DNA from: Calliphora vicina
Taxonomy: Eukaryota; Arthropoda; Insecta; Diptera; Calliphoridae
Length of the DNA: 64,000 nt
Assembly: GCF_958450345.1 (NCBI RefSeq)
Contig: NC_088784.1
Location: forward strand, 68,597,747-68,661,746
Direction of reading: 5' to 3'
This document shows positions 11,211 to 26,200 of this stretch, piece after piece. The notes beneath the pieces were generated by a model that ran no database searches, had not been told where the DNA came from, and saw nothing but the letters and a program-made list of their open reading frames with translations. Position numbers and translations under genes: made by a program. Each line of letters starts with the position of its first letter. The stretch's first letter is position 1.

Positions 11211-14200
11211 GTAAGTAATTTAAGCTGTTTATGATTTTTTGTTTATGTTATAAATTTCGATTATTAAAAATTGTGAATTAGAGAAAATAATAAATTTCAG
11301 ATTTTTTTTCTAATCGGCTAATGTTAACAAGATAAAAGTATTTTTAACTTTCTAAGATTTATAACAGCTCTAATACGAATTTGGGTCTAACTAGGATAAC
11401 GTTTAGTTATTATATATGAACGGACTATAAATTACCTACAACGAATTTTGATTGAACATTTAGAATCTATATACCGACAAGGGATGATTGGTCCGCGAAT
11501 TCTGTCCTAAGGGATGACTTGATCTCAATCTACACTGATGGTTCAAAGACAGAAAGAAGCACGGGGTCGGGAATTTTCTCCGATGAACTGGACCTTTTGT
11601 TATCTCTTCGATTGCACGGTTTTCCCGGCAGAGATCTATCGATACAGCCGCTAGAATAATCCGAGAACATATCTACCTGAAAATCATCAATAAAGGCTCT
11701 TAACTCCAACGTTATTAGGTCAAAATGACTTCTCAATTGTAACCACACTCTGGCACAACTGACACAACATCACGTCGAGTTGATATGCGTTCCAGGACAT
11801 GAAGGCATCCGGGGAAATGACTTCGTCCCTGGACGTAGCTCTTGTGCAAAGGGATATTGTCATTGCCTTGGTGACCGTATCGAATTTGATAGATTAATGG
11901 GCTTTGAGAGAGACGGAACTCAGATGGTCAGATGTAGAATATCCAGAATGCTCTGGCCCACTCTGACAAAGTATATGACCAGGACTCTTTTGTCTCTGGT
12001 TAGGAATTCTATCAGGCTTCTTACGGGCATAATTACTGTGCACTATATGATTGGACACAAATCGGAATGTATGGTTATAGCTGTTGCATATGTAACATTT
12101 ATGTCTTACCATTATCATAACATAAATATAAGAATATGGCATCACTATCTCTAAGATATAATGTGTATGTAATAATTGTAATATGGCATCACCATGTAAG
12201 ATAAAATAATAAAATAGACACAGTCATTAACTAACACAACATGGTGTCAGAAGTGAAGACTACAAAAAGTTAAAAAAATAAAGAAATTGAGTTTTTATAA
12301 AAACAAAATGTCGGTTGAACAAAGTTCATCTTCAGCACAAATGAACTCAACTCCAGAAGGCGGTCAATTTTTTGCAACCACGGTGCAGCCCATAAATTTA
12401 AAGGCCACAAATCTGGCAAAAGAATGGAAGCAGTGGTATACTACATTCAGGATTTTCATGACGGCGACTAATCTAGAGATGCAAGCAGATCGGCGCAAAG
12501 TGGCTCTACTACTACATCATCTAGGCAGTGAATCGTTGGAAATTTTTAATTCATTCAATGAAGATCTGGATGTCATTTCGTATTCACAATTGGTCGAAAA
12601 ATTTGAGTGCTACTTTACCCCAAAGGTGAATATTGCAATGGAGCGACACCGATTTTTTACATGCAAACAAAATAACGATCAAACAATTGATGAGTATGTA
12701 ACAACATTAAAAAATTTAAGTTTAAATTGTGAATTTGGTGCCTTGCGAGAGGATTTGGTCAGAGACATTTTTACTTGCGGATTGTCTCCTAAAATGGCGA
12801 ATATACGCGAAAGATTACTGGCAGAAGGGGGTATTTCGTTGGATAAGGCTGTTGGCATTGCTAAATCCATAACTATGGCAAAAGAAAATGCAATAAAACT
12901 TGAAGTAACCGATGACGATGAACCAGTTATAAATGTGTTAAGGCGAAAACCCTTTAAATCATCTTCCTACAGCAAACAAAAGGATGTACAGTGCAGTCGA
13001 TGTGGTCAAACACATAAGACCAAATGTCCAGCAGAAGGAGCAAAGTGCCACAATTGTGGGAAAAATGGTCATTATGCTAAAATGTGCTTTTCTAAAAAGC
13101 GGTTTGTTAAAAATGTCACCGTTGAACAAGATGACGACTATGAAGGCGGCGGGGACGAAGAAGAAGATTTATTTATTGGCGCCATTTCTAAAAAAACAAT
13201 GAAAACATCGGAGGAATGGAATATAGAGGTTTTTATCGAAAATAACAAAATGGTATGTCAGATAGATACTGGGGCGCAGGCCAACATAATATCAAATGAA
13301 ACTTTTTGTAATTTAAAATTGAAGGATTTATTAAACAAAACAAACGTTAATATTTTTACATTTAGTGGCGAAAAGTTGCCCGTTTTAGGCACTATCAATT
13401 TAAAAGTTGTTTATGCAAATTATATTTATATATTAAAGTTTTTTATAGTAGACATTAAGTGTAAAAATATTATCGGTTTTAATTCGGCTATTGAAATGGA
13501 TTTAATTAAAAATGTAAATATTTTATCATTAAATAGTATTATTCAAAAGTATTCAGATGTGTTTGGTGGTCTTGGTCTTTTACATAGTGAATGTAATCTT
13601 GAAGTAAAAAAGGATGTTGATCCTGTTGTTGATCCACCCAGAAAAATTCCATTTAAATTACACGATAAATTGAAATTAGAATTAAATAGAATGGAAAATT
13701 TAAATGTGATTGAAAGAGTCTGTGAACCAACAGAGTGGGTAAATTCAATTGTTCTGGTTTCGAAACCTAATGGAAATCTCAGAATTTGCTTAGATCCTAG
13801 AAATTTAAATAAGGCCATTTTGAGGCCACATTTTCCTTTTCCTAACATTGAAGACTGTAAGCAAAACTTAATGGTTCAAGATTTTTTTCGTCGCTTGATG
13901 CTAACAGTGGGTTTTGGATGATTCCATTGAACGAACAATCGTCAAGGTTATGTACTTTTAATACTCCTTTTGGACGTTATAGATTTTTGAGATTACCATT
14001 TGGAATTAATGCTGCACCGGAAATTTTTCATGGTGAAATGGTCAGGTTGTTTGGGGATATTCCCGGGCTAATAATTTATATAGATGATTTCTTGATTTAC
14101 TCTTCAACCAGGGAGGAACATTTGAGAGTTCTGGAGACAGTTTTTCAAAGGGCAAGGGAAGTTGGTATAAAGTTTAATGAGGATAAATGCAAGATTTTAC

Positions 14201-17200
14201 GGACTGAGATAAAGTTTTTAGGGCACGTATTTAGTAATTTTGGGATTAAACCGGATGATGAGAAGATAAAATCTATTATTGATATGCCTAGACCAAAGTG
14301 TGTGAAGGAATTGCAACGATTTTTGGGTATGATAAATTATTTAGGATCATTCATAGAGAATTTGGCTTCGAAGAACAAGAACTTGAGAGAACTGTTAAGG
14401 AATGATATTGATTGGCATTGGTCGGAGAAACACGAGAATGAATTTGATAATCTAAAAACGGAAATAACAAAGTCACCTGTACTGACATATTTTGACCCAA
14501 ATAAGGATTTGATACTGTCTGTAGATGCTTCTAAATTTGCACTTGGGGCAACAATTATGCATGACAAACATCCAATTGCATACGCGTCAGTTTCGTTAAC
14601 GGCATCTCAACAGAATTATGCACAAATAGAAAAAGAATTATTTGCAATTTTGTTTGGATGTGTGAAATTTCATCAATATGTTTATGGATCGAAAATTTTG
14701 GTTGAGACAGATCATAAACCGTTAGTCAATTTGTTTGACAAACCTCTATATAAAATCCCTGCAAGACTTCAAAGATTTATGCTTCGTTTACAATTATATA
14801 ATCTTTCAGTTAAATACAAGCCTGGAAAAGAATTACTAATAGCTGACACTTTGTCGAGGGCACCATTAACGGAGACGTCATTAACGGAAATAGATAGGGA
14901 AATTTCGCTTCATTGGAACTTATTGGCAAGTTGCTTGGAAATACCTTTTGCGAAAATTGACGTTCTTAGGGAACATACAAATAATGATGCAACGTTTGCA
15001 AAGATTTGTGAACATGTTAGGAACGGCTGGCCACGAAACAGAAAACTTATTGAACCGGATGTAATGCCTTACTTTAAAATAAAAGATGAAATTTCGATTT
15101 TAGATGACATTTTATTAAAAAATCATTAGATTCTAATTCCGAAGAGTTTACGTAGCTCAATTTTATCGAAGATTCATGAGGGACATATGGGCATACAGAG
15201 ATGCAAAGATTTGGCTCGACAGTCGATTTACTGGCCAAATCTTTATAATGATATAGAGAATGTTGTTTCAAATTGTGAAATTTGTATGCGACATCAAAGT
15301 TCGAAGCCTAAATCGGAAATGATTCCCCATGAAATCGTGCTTATGCCATGGTTTAAGCTAGGCTGCGACTTATTTGAATTTAATAAGAAAACATATTTGC
15401 TTGTTGTTGATTATTATTATAAATACATTGAGATAGAGTTATTAAATTCTGGCTATAATAGTTCTCAGGTCATAGTGAGATTGAAATCTATATTTGCTAG
15501 ACATGGAATTCCATGCACGTTATTAACGGATAATGGTCCACCGTTTAGTTCTAAGGAATTTAATGATTTTTGCAAAAATTGGGAAATTGAGCATTACACA
15601 TCTAGTCCATATTTGCCAAGATCCAACGGGTTAGCTGAACGTTCAGTTCAGACAATTAAGAAAATGTTGTTGAAATCTCAGGAAAGTCATTCAGATCCAT
15701 ATATAGCGTTGCTCCAATATAGAACAACACCGAAGGGAAATTTGCCAAGTCCAGCAGAACTGCTGATGTCAAGGTCTTTGAGAACAAAGATTCCATCTAT
15801 GACAAAAAATTTTGAACCAAAAGTTATTAATAATAATGAATATAAAGAGAAATTGAATTCAAACATTCAGAAATATACTGATTATTATAACAAAACATCA
15901 AAAAGAATAAGTCCTGTGCAAGAAGGAGATTCTATTATGTTCAAGAAAACACCTACAAGTTGTTGGTTTCAAGGCCAAGTTATAGATACATGTAAAGAAC
16001 CAAGGTCATTTATTGTAAAGGATAACAATGGTATTCTTTACAGAAGAAGTCAAGATCATATAAAGAAAACACCAGAAGATAATAAACTTCAAAATATTGA
16101 TAATAATGAGTTACAAGAAGATAACCAAATACATACTGAAGTACCAGTCATTGCAGATAATGATGGTAACAGCTATATAACGAGAAAAGGTAGAGTTATA
16201 AGGCAACCTAGAAAATTGAATTTATAAACTTAATTTTTAAATTGTATTTTTTACTATTCATTAACTGTATACACTTATTGTATTTATTTAAATTTACCTT
16301 TAAGAGGGAAGATGTTGCATATGTAACATTTATGTCTTACCATTATCATAACATAAATATAAGAATATGGCATCACTATCTCTAAGATATAATGTGTATG
16401 TAATAATTGTAATATGGCATCACCATGTAAGATAAAATAATAAAATAGACACAGTCATTAACTAACACAACAATAGCTATTGCAGAAGTTGATTAGATGC
16501 AGATGAGAAAGAATCAATAAAATACCTTCTATGTGACTGCCCGGTCTTACAGGAGCGTAAACTACTACATCTTGTTAGAGCTCTTTTGCATGAGCTGGAC
16601 TGTCTTATAGATGTGTCACTAGTAAATATGATAAGTTTTATTAGAAGTACCGTGGTTCTCACGGGGACTGCAGGAATCACATAGCCATCGCAATTAGGGA
16701 GGGGAAACTATTCTCCTTTCATGTATGATTCTAAGCATAAAAGGAATAGTATTTTTAAGGGTACCACAAGGCCTACTAGTGAACTAAATTGCTCGCTAAA
16801 TTGCGAGCAACCCACGTAACCTAATCTAACCTCTATAAATGAAAAGTATAGGCACTAAATCTGGCGAAGGAATTCCACGAGGATAGTCCGTTCACAAAGC
16901 CTTTTCTAAGCCTTGTTGAGGCTTCAAGAACTACGACCCATTGGATAAGTTGTGCAGATTTCATTATATCAGATCAAGGCTACGTATGACGCCAATTATT
17001 CTGTTTGTTGAAATAACAAAGACATCGCAGAGCCATTAAAGTCCATCCGAACCTTTTCGCTCTGCACGATGCAAACATTGGCCTGTCACAAGGCACAGGT
17101 TTCATCCTACAACACACAAAATCTTCACCGTTTTGTCACTCAAATAATCCAGTATGTAGTCTCAAATCGCTCTTTCTGAGGGATAACAACTTTTTGGATC

Positions 17201-20200
17201 TTTGTTTGGACTGTCGGATTCCACTTAAGTTATCCGCCAAATTTCAATTCAATCCAAGAACATATTATTTCCACGCGGAATGCAACGAAAGTTTTAGTGC
17301 CCAATAATGCTCGTTGGACACCTCTATTAGCCAAAAAATCGGTCGTTCATTCCCAGGGTGGTCCTCATAACTATATACCCAGCACAACTCCAGTTCATTG
17401 TGCGCACCGTGTTCATTCAAAAATGCAACGCAATCCATGAATACACCTGACCTCATCTCATATTTAGAGATTATTAATAGTGAGGCCTCAAGCATTGCAA
17501 CCCATAGGGTATTTTGTGTACCCCATAGCTTCATCATGACAGGTCTAGGCTACGTATGAAGCCATTTATCCTGTTAGTTGAAGTAAAAATATCACCGGGG
17601 GCCATTGAGTCCTTTCGAACTATTTCACATTAATCATCGTCAGCTACAGCTACGTACAGCTACAAAGTACGTGCTTAGAGGTATCGTCTTGCAGCTGGTC
17701 GTATCTAGGACCACAATGTAGATATGCCATTAAGTATTCTCAAATCATTGTTTTGGGTTCTATTTGTGGACAGGACAATGATTCGTTTGAAATGCCTGAG
17801 TCCCGACAAGTTATCCCAGTGACGAGCAAATTCCAATTCAACCCAAAATCGAATTCTTTCCATAGAGTATCCCTGCGGAATGTCAAAGAATGGTTCAGGT
17901 CCAATGAAAGTGCGCCGAGCACCGACATAACAAAAATCTTTCTCATTTATCAACCTGATAAACTTAACAGAGTCAGACGTAACGGTTAAAGTGACGTTTG
18001 AGAGCAGTGATGGCTTTAACCACTTTACCCATAACAAAATCGATTAACTATTCCGTTAAGGAAATAATACATTACAGTAGGTTAACTCAACCATGAGTTG
18101 TGTGTAGCTCATGGATACGATTCTTCCAAATAGATTGAAATTGGTACATATTTGACTGATTGAGACTTAAGACTAGTATCTAGATATTAATATTATCATT
18201 ATTGTTTAAAGTCCATAATAAACTTCACATCTGCCCAGATACTTAATAGGAAAATCTAAAAATAATTGAAAGTCATTCACTTCTGTCATTAAACATTGAC
18301 AGTTGCATTGCAATTAGGGAGCGTTTTAAGTGAAAAAGCAGTCATAAAAATATCCTTACATAATAAAAAAATTTAATTAAAATGTTTAAAAAAGTTCATT
18401 ATCTAATCGCCAAATACAGCTGCTTAATGTTTAACAAACCATTAAATGACAAGCTGCTATTTGAAATGCAAGTCAATGCAGCGAATACATAAATAACTAC
18501 ACTCACAAAACAATGTTAGTAAGTGTTTTGATAACATTATGCGTTTTATATTATGAAAGTAAAATGTATGTACAAATGCCACTTCTATATTTTTGCTCGT
18601 TGCACTTTCTCTTTATTTCTTCATAGCTGTACGATCAGTGAGTATTTAGTAGTCATGTATGATGCAATATGTTGATTTAAATGGGAATTTGTTTATTAGA
18701 GTTTATTTGTTTTCATTATTTTTTTTTCGTTTGTTTACATTATAAGACATGACCTTTCCAACCAAAGAGTGGCAGTACAATGTGTTTGCGTGTGTTTATT
18801 TGAAACCACTACTACTTATTCGTTAAGGATTGTCTGTCATTAAGGCACAGCCAACTGAAATGTCTACTGATTGAGCTGAATGTATGAATGAATAACTGAC
18901 TAAATGAGTGGGTGAGTGATACTTGAAATGTACTTTATGGATCAAGAGGATTTAAATGCAACACAAAAGGAATCGACGTAATAAGTGTTGACACATGCCA
19001 CATAGTATTTGTATCATGAAAAATGTTAGGTGTGCCAAGCCCGACTACATTATACCCTACACCAGTGGTCGGCACTCAAGGCCCGACCACGTTAATTTAT
19101 ATTCTACGTTGTCTTTATTCCGACCTTTTTTAGCCTTTTATATGAAAGTGACCTTCCACTTTAACATATAGAGTTGGGATAGGTGGATGTAAATTTATAT
19201 ATTTTGGACAATCTATGAATTTTGATGCCAAACAATTCATCCATCATACTGATGTTACGCTTATTATAACAGTTCGAAGAAAAGTTATTGAATATGTTTT
19301 CACTGAATTAACTGTTGAATTGTTGTTGTCTTGCTGACATATGCCTTACTTTTGAAATATTTAAGAAGACCAACAGCGTAACGCTGTTTAATTTGCCTTT
19401 AATGCCTTTGTGTAAACTGAAGATGTAATTCCTACTCGTGATGCCGAATAGAGATAGCTGGATCCTGAATACTAAGGTCTCCTGAAAACGTAATATGGGA
19501 AGCGTATGATGCATTTTCATCATAAAGTCATCCTACGGTGAGTGAATTGGTCCGGAATAATTCTATTACGATTTTGGAAGATGATTTGGAGACCTTGAAC
19601 AGTCTTGCCGCAACGAAGTCTTTCAGTTTAAATGTGTCAAAGTATAAATGTTTCTTTATGTGATCGACTAAGACGTTTCCAAATCGAAATTTATAGTTTC
19701 CAGCAAACGATGGTTTTTGAAAATTAAATGGTCGAAGAGCACGCTGATTATGGAGTCATAACTCAAGCTGCAATAATGGCTATATAAAAAGCCGTGGATC
19801 AAGGAATATCGAGCAGGGATATCCACATATTTACTGATAGCAAAGTAGTCACTAGATCCCTAAATAGCATCTACATCACATTGAAAATTATGCAAGAATG
19901 CCGGATGTATCTAGAGGAGATAGCGAGAAATTCATCGGTTACCAGGATACGGGAACATATAAGGAAAAAACACAGCACTGATGCACTTGCGAAAGCCCGC
20001 ACATTCATAAAATCTAACGAATTCAGACAAAGGCTGTAAGCTGTAATGATGAGAAAGAAGAGGAAACCACTAACATCTTCTGAGACGTAGAGTTCTTGGC
20101 AACAAAAAAACACCTTGATAAAGCCTGTTTAGCCAGAGGTGATTTATGTAAAATCCACTCCTTCTTCCAAACAACAGGATTGCTGAAGAATGACGGCGGC

Positions 20201-23200
20201 CAAGAAACAATGGACCCAAGGTATCAACACTGGAACTACGCTTGGACCCAAGTGAGCTATGCTTCGGGCTGTTGAAACATCGAGTTATAGATGGCGTAAA
20301 TATTTAGGAAAGGAGTTCATTTTACAAGAACCTCAATAAGTCTTAAACATCAAACATACAGATGAAACAACATGACCCAAACCGATCATTAAAATTTACT
20401 TATTCCCACGACCCCATTCATAGATTATAATAAGATACCGTTAAAGAATATCTGGAAGTTTTGGTTTATGACTCGAATCTCCTATTAGCTTGACATGTAA
20501 TTAAAGGAATACCAGTGTAAAATATTTGTATTATCTCCAAAAGAATGAAAAGTCCAACATACAAGATCATTTAGACAAATTAAAACAAGTAAGAAAGTAT
20601 GGTCGGTCAAGCGCGACCATAAAATACCCTACACTAAATAAAAGAGCAAAAACATTTTTTTTTTTAAATTTCAATAATTTATATTTTTGAATGATTTTCG
20701 GAAGTGGGCCTTATATGGGGGCTATGACCAATTATGGACCGATCACCATGAAATTAGGTCGTGTGATTTATGTCTATATGAAAGTTTACTATGTTGAATT
20801 TTGTGAGTATACCAAAATTTTTAAGCGATTTATGCACGTTAAAGTGATTTGCGGAGCTATGACTAATTATGGACCGATCGTAACAAAATTTGGTGACATG
20901 AATTTTGTAGATATAAAACTTATTTGGAGCTCAATTTGTGGGGATACATTTATAAATTAAACATTTATGACCGATAAAGTCCAATTTCGGAAGGACATTT
21001 GTATGGGGGCTAGGTGAAATAATTGACCGATTTCAGCCAGTTTCAATAGGCTTCGTCCTTGGGCAAAAAATAATATGTACCAAAAATAATATGTACCAAA
21101 TTTGATCGAAATATCTTCAAAATTACGACCTGTACTCTGCGCACAAAGTTTACATGGACAACCAGCCAGACGGACCAGTTAGACTAATATTTTTGGGCGT
21201 TACAAACATCTGCACAAACGCATAATACCCTCCCCACTATGTTGGTGTAGGGTATAAATAGAGTAAGAGATGGAAACTCTTAGATAGAACCTTGCATTAT
21301 CTGTGATCTTGAACTCGCCCTGCTTGACATAAAATCATACAGCATTATTTTATCATGGGATTCGCTGATCTGCATACAGTTTAATTTCTCAGAAGTATTG
21401 GATGCGGGAGTCGAAAGGTTTGTCTAACTTTGTCTATACAAGACTGGAATATTTCTATCTGTTTATTAGGGTATTCAATTAATCGGGTTTCTGGTTTAAT
21501 CGGTTAATCGAGCAAATAATTAATCGAGGTTAGATTTATTCGGTTAATAATCGGTTAATTTAAAATTATTCGATTAACTGAATAATTTCTATTTTAATTT
21601 TAAATTGAAAATACAACAACGAATTTTGTGTACAAAAACATAAAAAACAGCAAATAAGGTATTTGAGATAATTTTTGTATACATATCGCCTATTTGCTCA
21701 TATCTTTAGATTTTGATTAATTTAATAGTTTCGTTTAGTTATGATAAAAGACTCATTTCAAAAAAAGTTTCGTCTATACATGTAAATACAAACATAGTTT
21801 CAAAGACATGTAAATTAAATATGTCAGTTGTTATACATACTCACTTATCATGTCTATTGGAAGTTCAAAAAATATCAAATTTTAATTTGTATTTGATTTG
21901 AAAGGGAAAAATAAATCTAAAAAAAATGTTTAAAGTGAAAAAAAAGGAATTTCGGTTAATCGGTTAATCGACACAAATTAATCGGTTTATTTTTTATTTG
22001 AAAATCGGAAATTTTAAATTATTCGAACAGTTAACCGTCAAAAATTAATCGGTTAACCGATTAACGGTTAATCGATTGAATACCCTACTGTTTATATAAT
22101 TTCACATTGGATCATTATCATGCCTAAATAGATGAAAATAAATTTACATTACCTGCATTAATATAAGATCTCGTTTAAGAATATCTGAAAGTTTAGATTT
22201 TATCTTGGTCTTTAATTTAGAGTTTCGTGTTCGGTTTTAATCGAAGCCGAAACCGCGGTTTTTCAAGGCCTAAAACCGAAACCGACAATTATTCTTTGGT
22301 TTTTGCTTTTAAACTACATATTTTCAGTAGAAAAATTCAAAACTAAGAAATGAAAAACTTAATTTTTATTGGTATTTGAAAAAAGCAGTGAACAACAACA
22401 TTTTAGATTCTGATATTAGAATTGATATACAAATATATTTAGACTTCTTTAATGTCTTAAATTGTATTACAATAATTGCATTACAATTAATTGCAGCAGG
22501 CTGCATTTCACATGCTAGGCAAGAAAATCTTTTAATATAGAATGACACAAACTTATTTGCAAATATTGATAATTTCGTGACGATTGAACTTCAAATTACT
22601 ATTCATTTATTTAATATTTGAAAAAAATAATGAAAAATTTGTATAACAAAATCATATTTATTTTCAAATATCCGATAAAAGTATGGAGTACTAGCTGACC
22701 CGGTTTGCTTTACCACCACAATTAGAAGAAAGAAAAGGTACTATTCATCATGAATGCCTAATTTCATATTTCTGGGTCCATTATTTTAGAAAATACAAAA
22801 GAAATTTACCAACTTTTGTGAACTCTAATGCCCAGTTTTTGACTTGCTATTTAAATACGTATTTAGTTAATTTTAACTTAAAATTAAGTTGTATTTAAAT
22901 ACAGTTTGAGTTTTTCATTGTTACATAATTTGTCTTATTTAAATAAGATAAAAGTATGGTAGCACTACTAAATATCAAAAATTTATCGATAGTTTTGCTT
23001 AAAACAGCTGTTCAACCAAAACAAAAATTGATACATTTTGCCCAATAAGAAATAAAAGTTTATTAAACAATAAAATTATTGGTAGGAAAATGCACAAAAG
23101 AAGCTCCAATTGCCCCGCATCGGAATTGTAGTTTTTGCAAGACGCTTTTTTTAGCAAGACGCTGTTGTTTGTTTTTTTTTACTACAATAGAGTGAAAAAA

Positions 23201-26200
23201 AACCAAACAACAAAAGTCAGCTGTCAAAAACATATGGTAGTTTATGAAACTTAAATAGAATTTAAATGACCAACGTCGGCCATTTAAGTATCATTTAAAA
23301 AAGCACTGAGAAACTCATTTTCGCATTTAAATAGAACTTAAATATAATTCATATTTAAATACGAAGTCAAAAACTGGCTCTAACTCATTCAGAATCATGT
23401 GTGCCTAATTTTTAATTTTGAACACATGAACCTATCATCTGAATACTTAAAATTTAATATATTATCACAAAACCGAAACTCGTTTTTGTGAATTCTTCGG
23501 TTTTTGGAAACTCTACTTTAATTGATGGAATAGGAACTTCAAATGTTGTTGTCATCTCCAAAATATATGAAAGGAAAAATAAATAGCGTAAGATTTGGAG
23601 TGGAGCCTTGCAGTACCTGAGATTTAATCTTGAACCCAATTAATGAGATTTCTTAAAATATCTTCCACAGAAATGTAAGCAAAATAAAGTTAGTATGCTC
23701 TAGATACTAGACTTTCGCATAGATGTTTCGCCGATCCTTCTGCAGTTGGAATTCTCGGGAGTATTGGGATTCATGCGGAATCCAATAGAGATATAGGAAG
23801 GAAGATTCCTATATCTTTACAAAGTTTCACAATAGATCATTTTCTAAACTAATTTTCTTGTGATAACCAATACTATTGCTTTTTACAAAATTTTAATTTT
23901 GAACCAACTGAACCGTTACAAACAGGAGCATTAATGTATTATACCCTCCCCAATTAATTACCCTAAAAATATTGAAGCAGAAGCACTTTTTAAGAGCCAA
24001 TAAATTAATGTTTCTTTGTTTATTTAGAAATTCTTATTTAAGGTAATTTTTGGGTTTAAACTCCACAAATATTGAACATGCACTCGAATCTTATTTATAG
24101 GAAATTAAAAATGTGTCTATAAATTTTAAATATACGACGACGAGTACTAGTATTTTTAGAAAATACAATTATTTTTGTTTTGTTATTGCAACACTAAAAC
24201 TATACCAAACATTCAAATGTGCATACATTGTATGATAAGTCGTCTTTCTCTCTGTTTATTTGTTCTACTCGAACTCGTATACAAATATTTAAAATAGTTT
24301 ATGAGGTGTTAGATACAACATTTAAATAAAACTTAAAGTTGTAGGGAAGACAGAAAAACCCCTTGAAGAAGAACATTTGAAGGCAAGATGTTTGAACATT
24401 TGAAATTTCAAATTGGGCATATGGTTCCCAAGCAAGACAATAGAATTGCAGCACAAATACGAGTAAAATAAAAAATAAATAAAGGGCGATAAATAACATT
24501 TCAATAAAGTTCATAAAATATATTGTAGTAGATTGTTTTAAAGATTCTAATTGTTTAGTACTTTGAGTTATTCAAATATCTCCATTTTTAATGTTTGCCA
24601 TATTGAAAATTTGTGAAAAAAATATATCAATATGTTACAAAACAGCAAAAAATTATAACAGGAAAAAGGGCTTGCATTTAATGAATGTGTTTATGGCGGC
24701 TATACAAAAAGTAAAAAAATTAAAAAAATAAAAAAATTAAATAAAATTTTACAATTTAAAACATGGCAGGCAGGCAGTTAATAAAGAAAAATTTAGGTCA
24801 ATTTTTGGTGCTACCATATGTTTAACACTCTTACACACTCACTCGTTCTTAAACTTATATTGGTAAAATTTAATCTATTTTATAAATTTAAACAAGTGTT
24901 TCAATATCGAAGAACAATCTTGAAATCATTGTGAATTATTGGCACCATTTGTAAGCTTTTAAGTACTTAATAAAAAAAAACGAACGCAACGGGAAAATAA
25001 ACTTTATAAATTTCAACAAATTCGAATGAGAAAAAAAGACAAATAACAGATGGTTTAATTACACAATTCTTTGGGGGAAACAACACCCTCTAAATTGGGT
25101 TACACTTGTCATTCGCAATGACTTTTTGTGTATGGCGTTAAATTGCAAATGTATGAAATTCGCCTTTTAAATTAAATATCGAAAATTTTCAAGCAACTAA
25201 GAGAACATAATAAAGAAATTGCGGTATGCGGCATTTATTCTTTAGATTATACAAATATAATTTAGTCGTTGTCATATTTGGGAAATTATTAAAAATATTG
25301 TAAAGAATCTTAACCTCACAATTGCTATTAAATTGTTTCAGAATAAAAGAAATGTTCTTATATTTTCCTTAGTAGTTGACTAATTCTAAATAGTAACCCA
25401 GTCCTAAATCCGGATAATACGGCGGATGAGGGAGCAATTCGTAGCCTAATTCATTAATTATTGGCATGGAAACTACACATGTGAGCAAACACGTCACCCA
25501 TCTTGCGGAAAGCTTTCACTTACCCAAGTGATCATTGTAGAAGCCAAGTGATCATGGCTTCCACAATCTCTGGCACATATCGTGAATTTTAGGGTCTAGA
25601 GATTTCAACTGGACGTCCAGAAAGTTCGATATCTTCCGTGCTTGTACGACCACAACGAAATTCAGTAAAGCACTTTTTTACCATTAAAATTGATGGTGAA
25701 GAGTTCCAATAGTATTCATCAAACTTAGCCTTGGTTTGAGAGCATTTTTTCAGCAAAATATAATGCTTAATGAGCACACGAAATTCACTTTTTTCCATTT
25801 TCCCCTCAAGTCACGTGATAGTCTGCTATCAATGGCTGTCAAACACAAACTATATGACGCAGCTTGTTCAAATTTTGACAGGAGTCAACGCCTATTGACA
25901 GCAGCAATGTTGCCCTTTCAGCTCAGCGGCGGGAAATTCAAATGTTGAATTTTTTTTTTTTCATACAAAAATTTGTTTTAATCTTTATTATAAAATTCGT
26001 CAATTCATCAAAAAATACTAGATGCCAATTTTTATAATAATTTTGTATTGGATAAATTCAACACTTTAACAGAAGATAAATAAATATTTGTAAATCATAG
26101 AAAAATAGACGTCTTACTTGGCGTCGGCACATTGAAGCCAAGCGGCTCCACATGAAACTAAAAGCTTCTAATTTACACTACCAATCGAAATTAAGCCTTA

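Larger units (their letters stand above)
12082..16472 (+). mobile_element. full-length gypsy-type LTR retrotransposon, TSD ATAGC
   Basis: A 4391-bp element with two 160-bp LTRs that I find identical base for base. Each starts TGTTGCATATG and ends ACTAACACAACA. ATAGC flanks both sides (12077-12081 and 16473-16477), a 5-bp duplication. Internal order is gag, protease, RT, RNase H, integrase, which is the Ty3/gypsy order. No envelope-like frame follows integrase. The coding region has one frameshift near 13882 and one in-frame TAG at 15127, so this copy is probably non-autonomous, yet the LTR identity says it is young. Confidence 0.95.

Noticed and set aside
16228..16312. Envelope-like gene downstream of integrase in the LTR element
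   Set aside because: Only 85 bp separate the integrase stop from the 3' LTR, so there is no room for one.
20691..20960. 89-codon frame starting MIFGSGPYMGAMTNYG as a gene
   Set aside because: The same frame appears at 4413 and 60624 within family A repeats; it is a repeat shadow.
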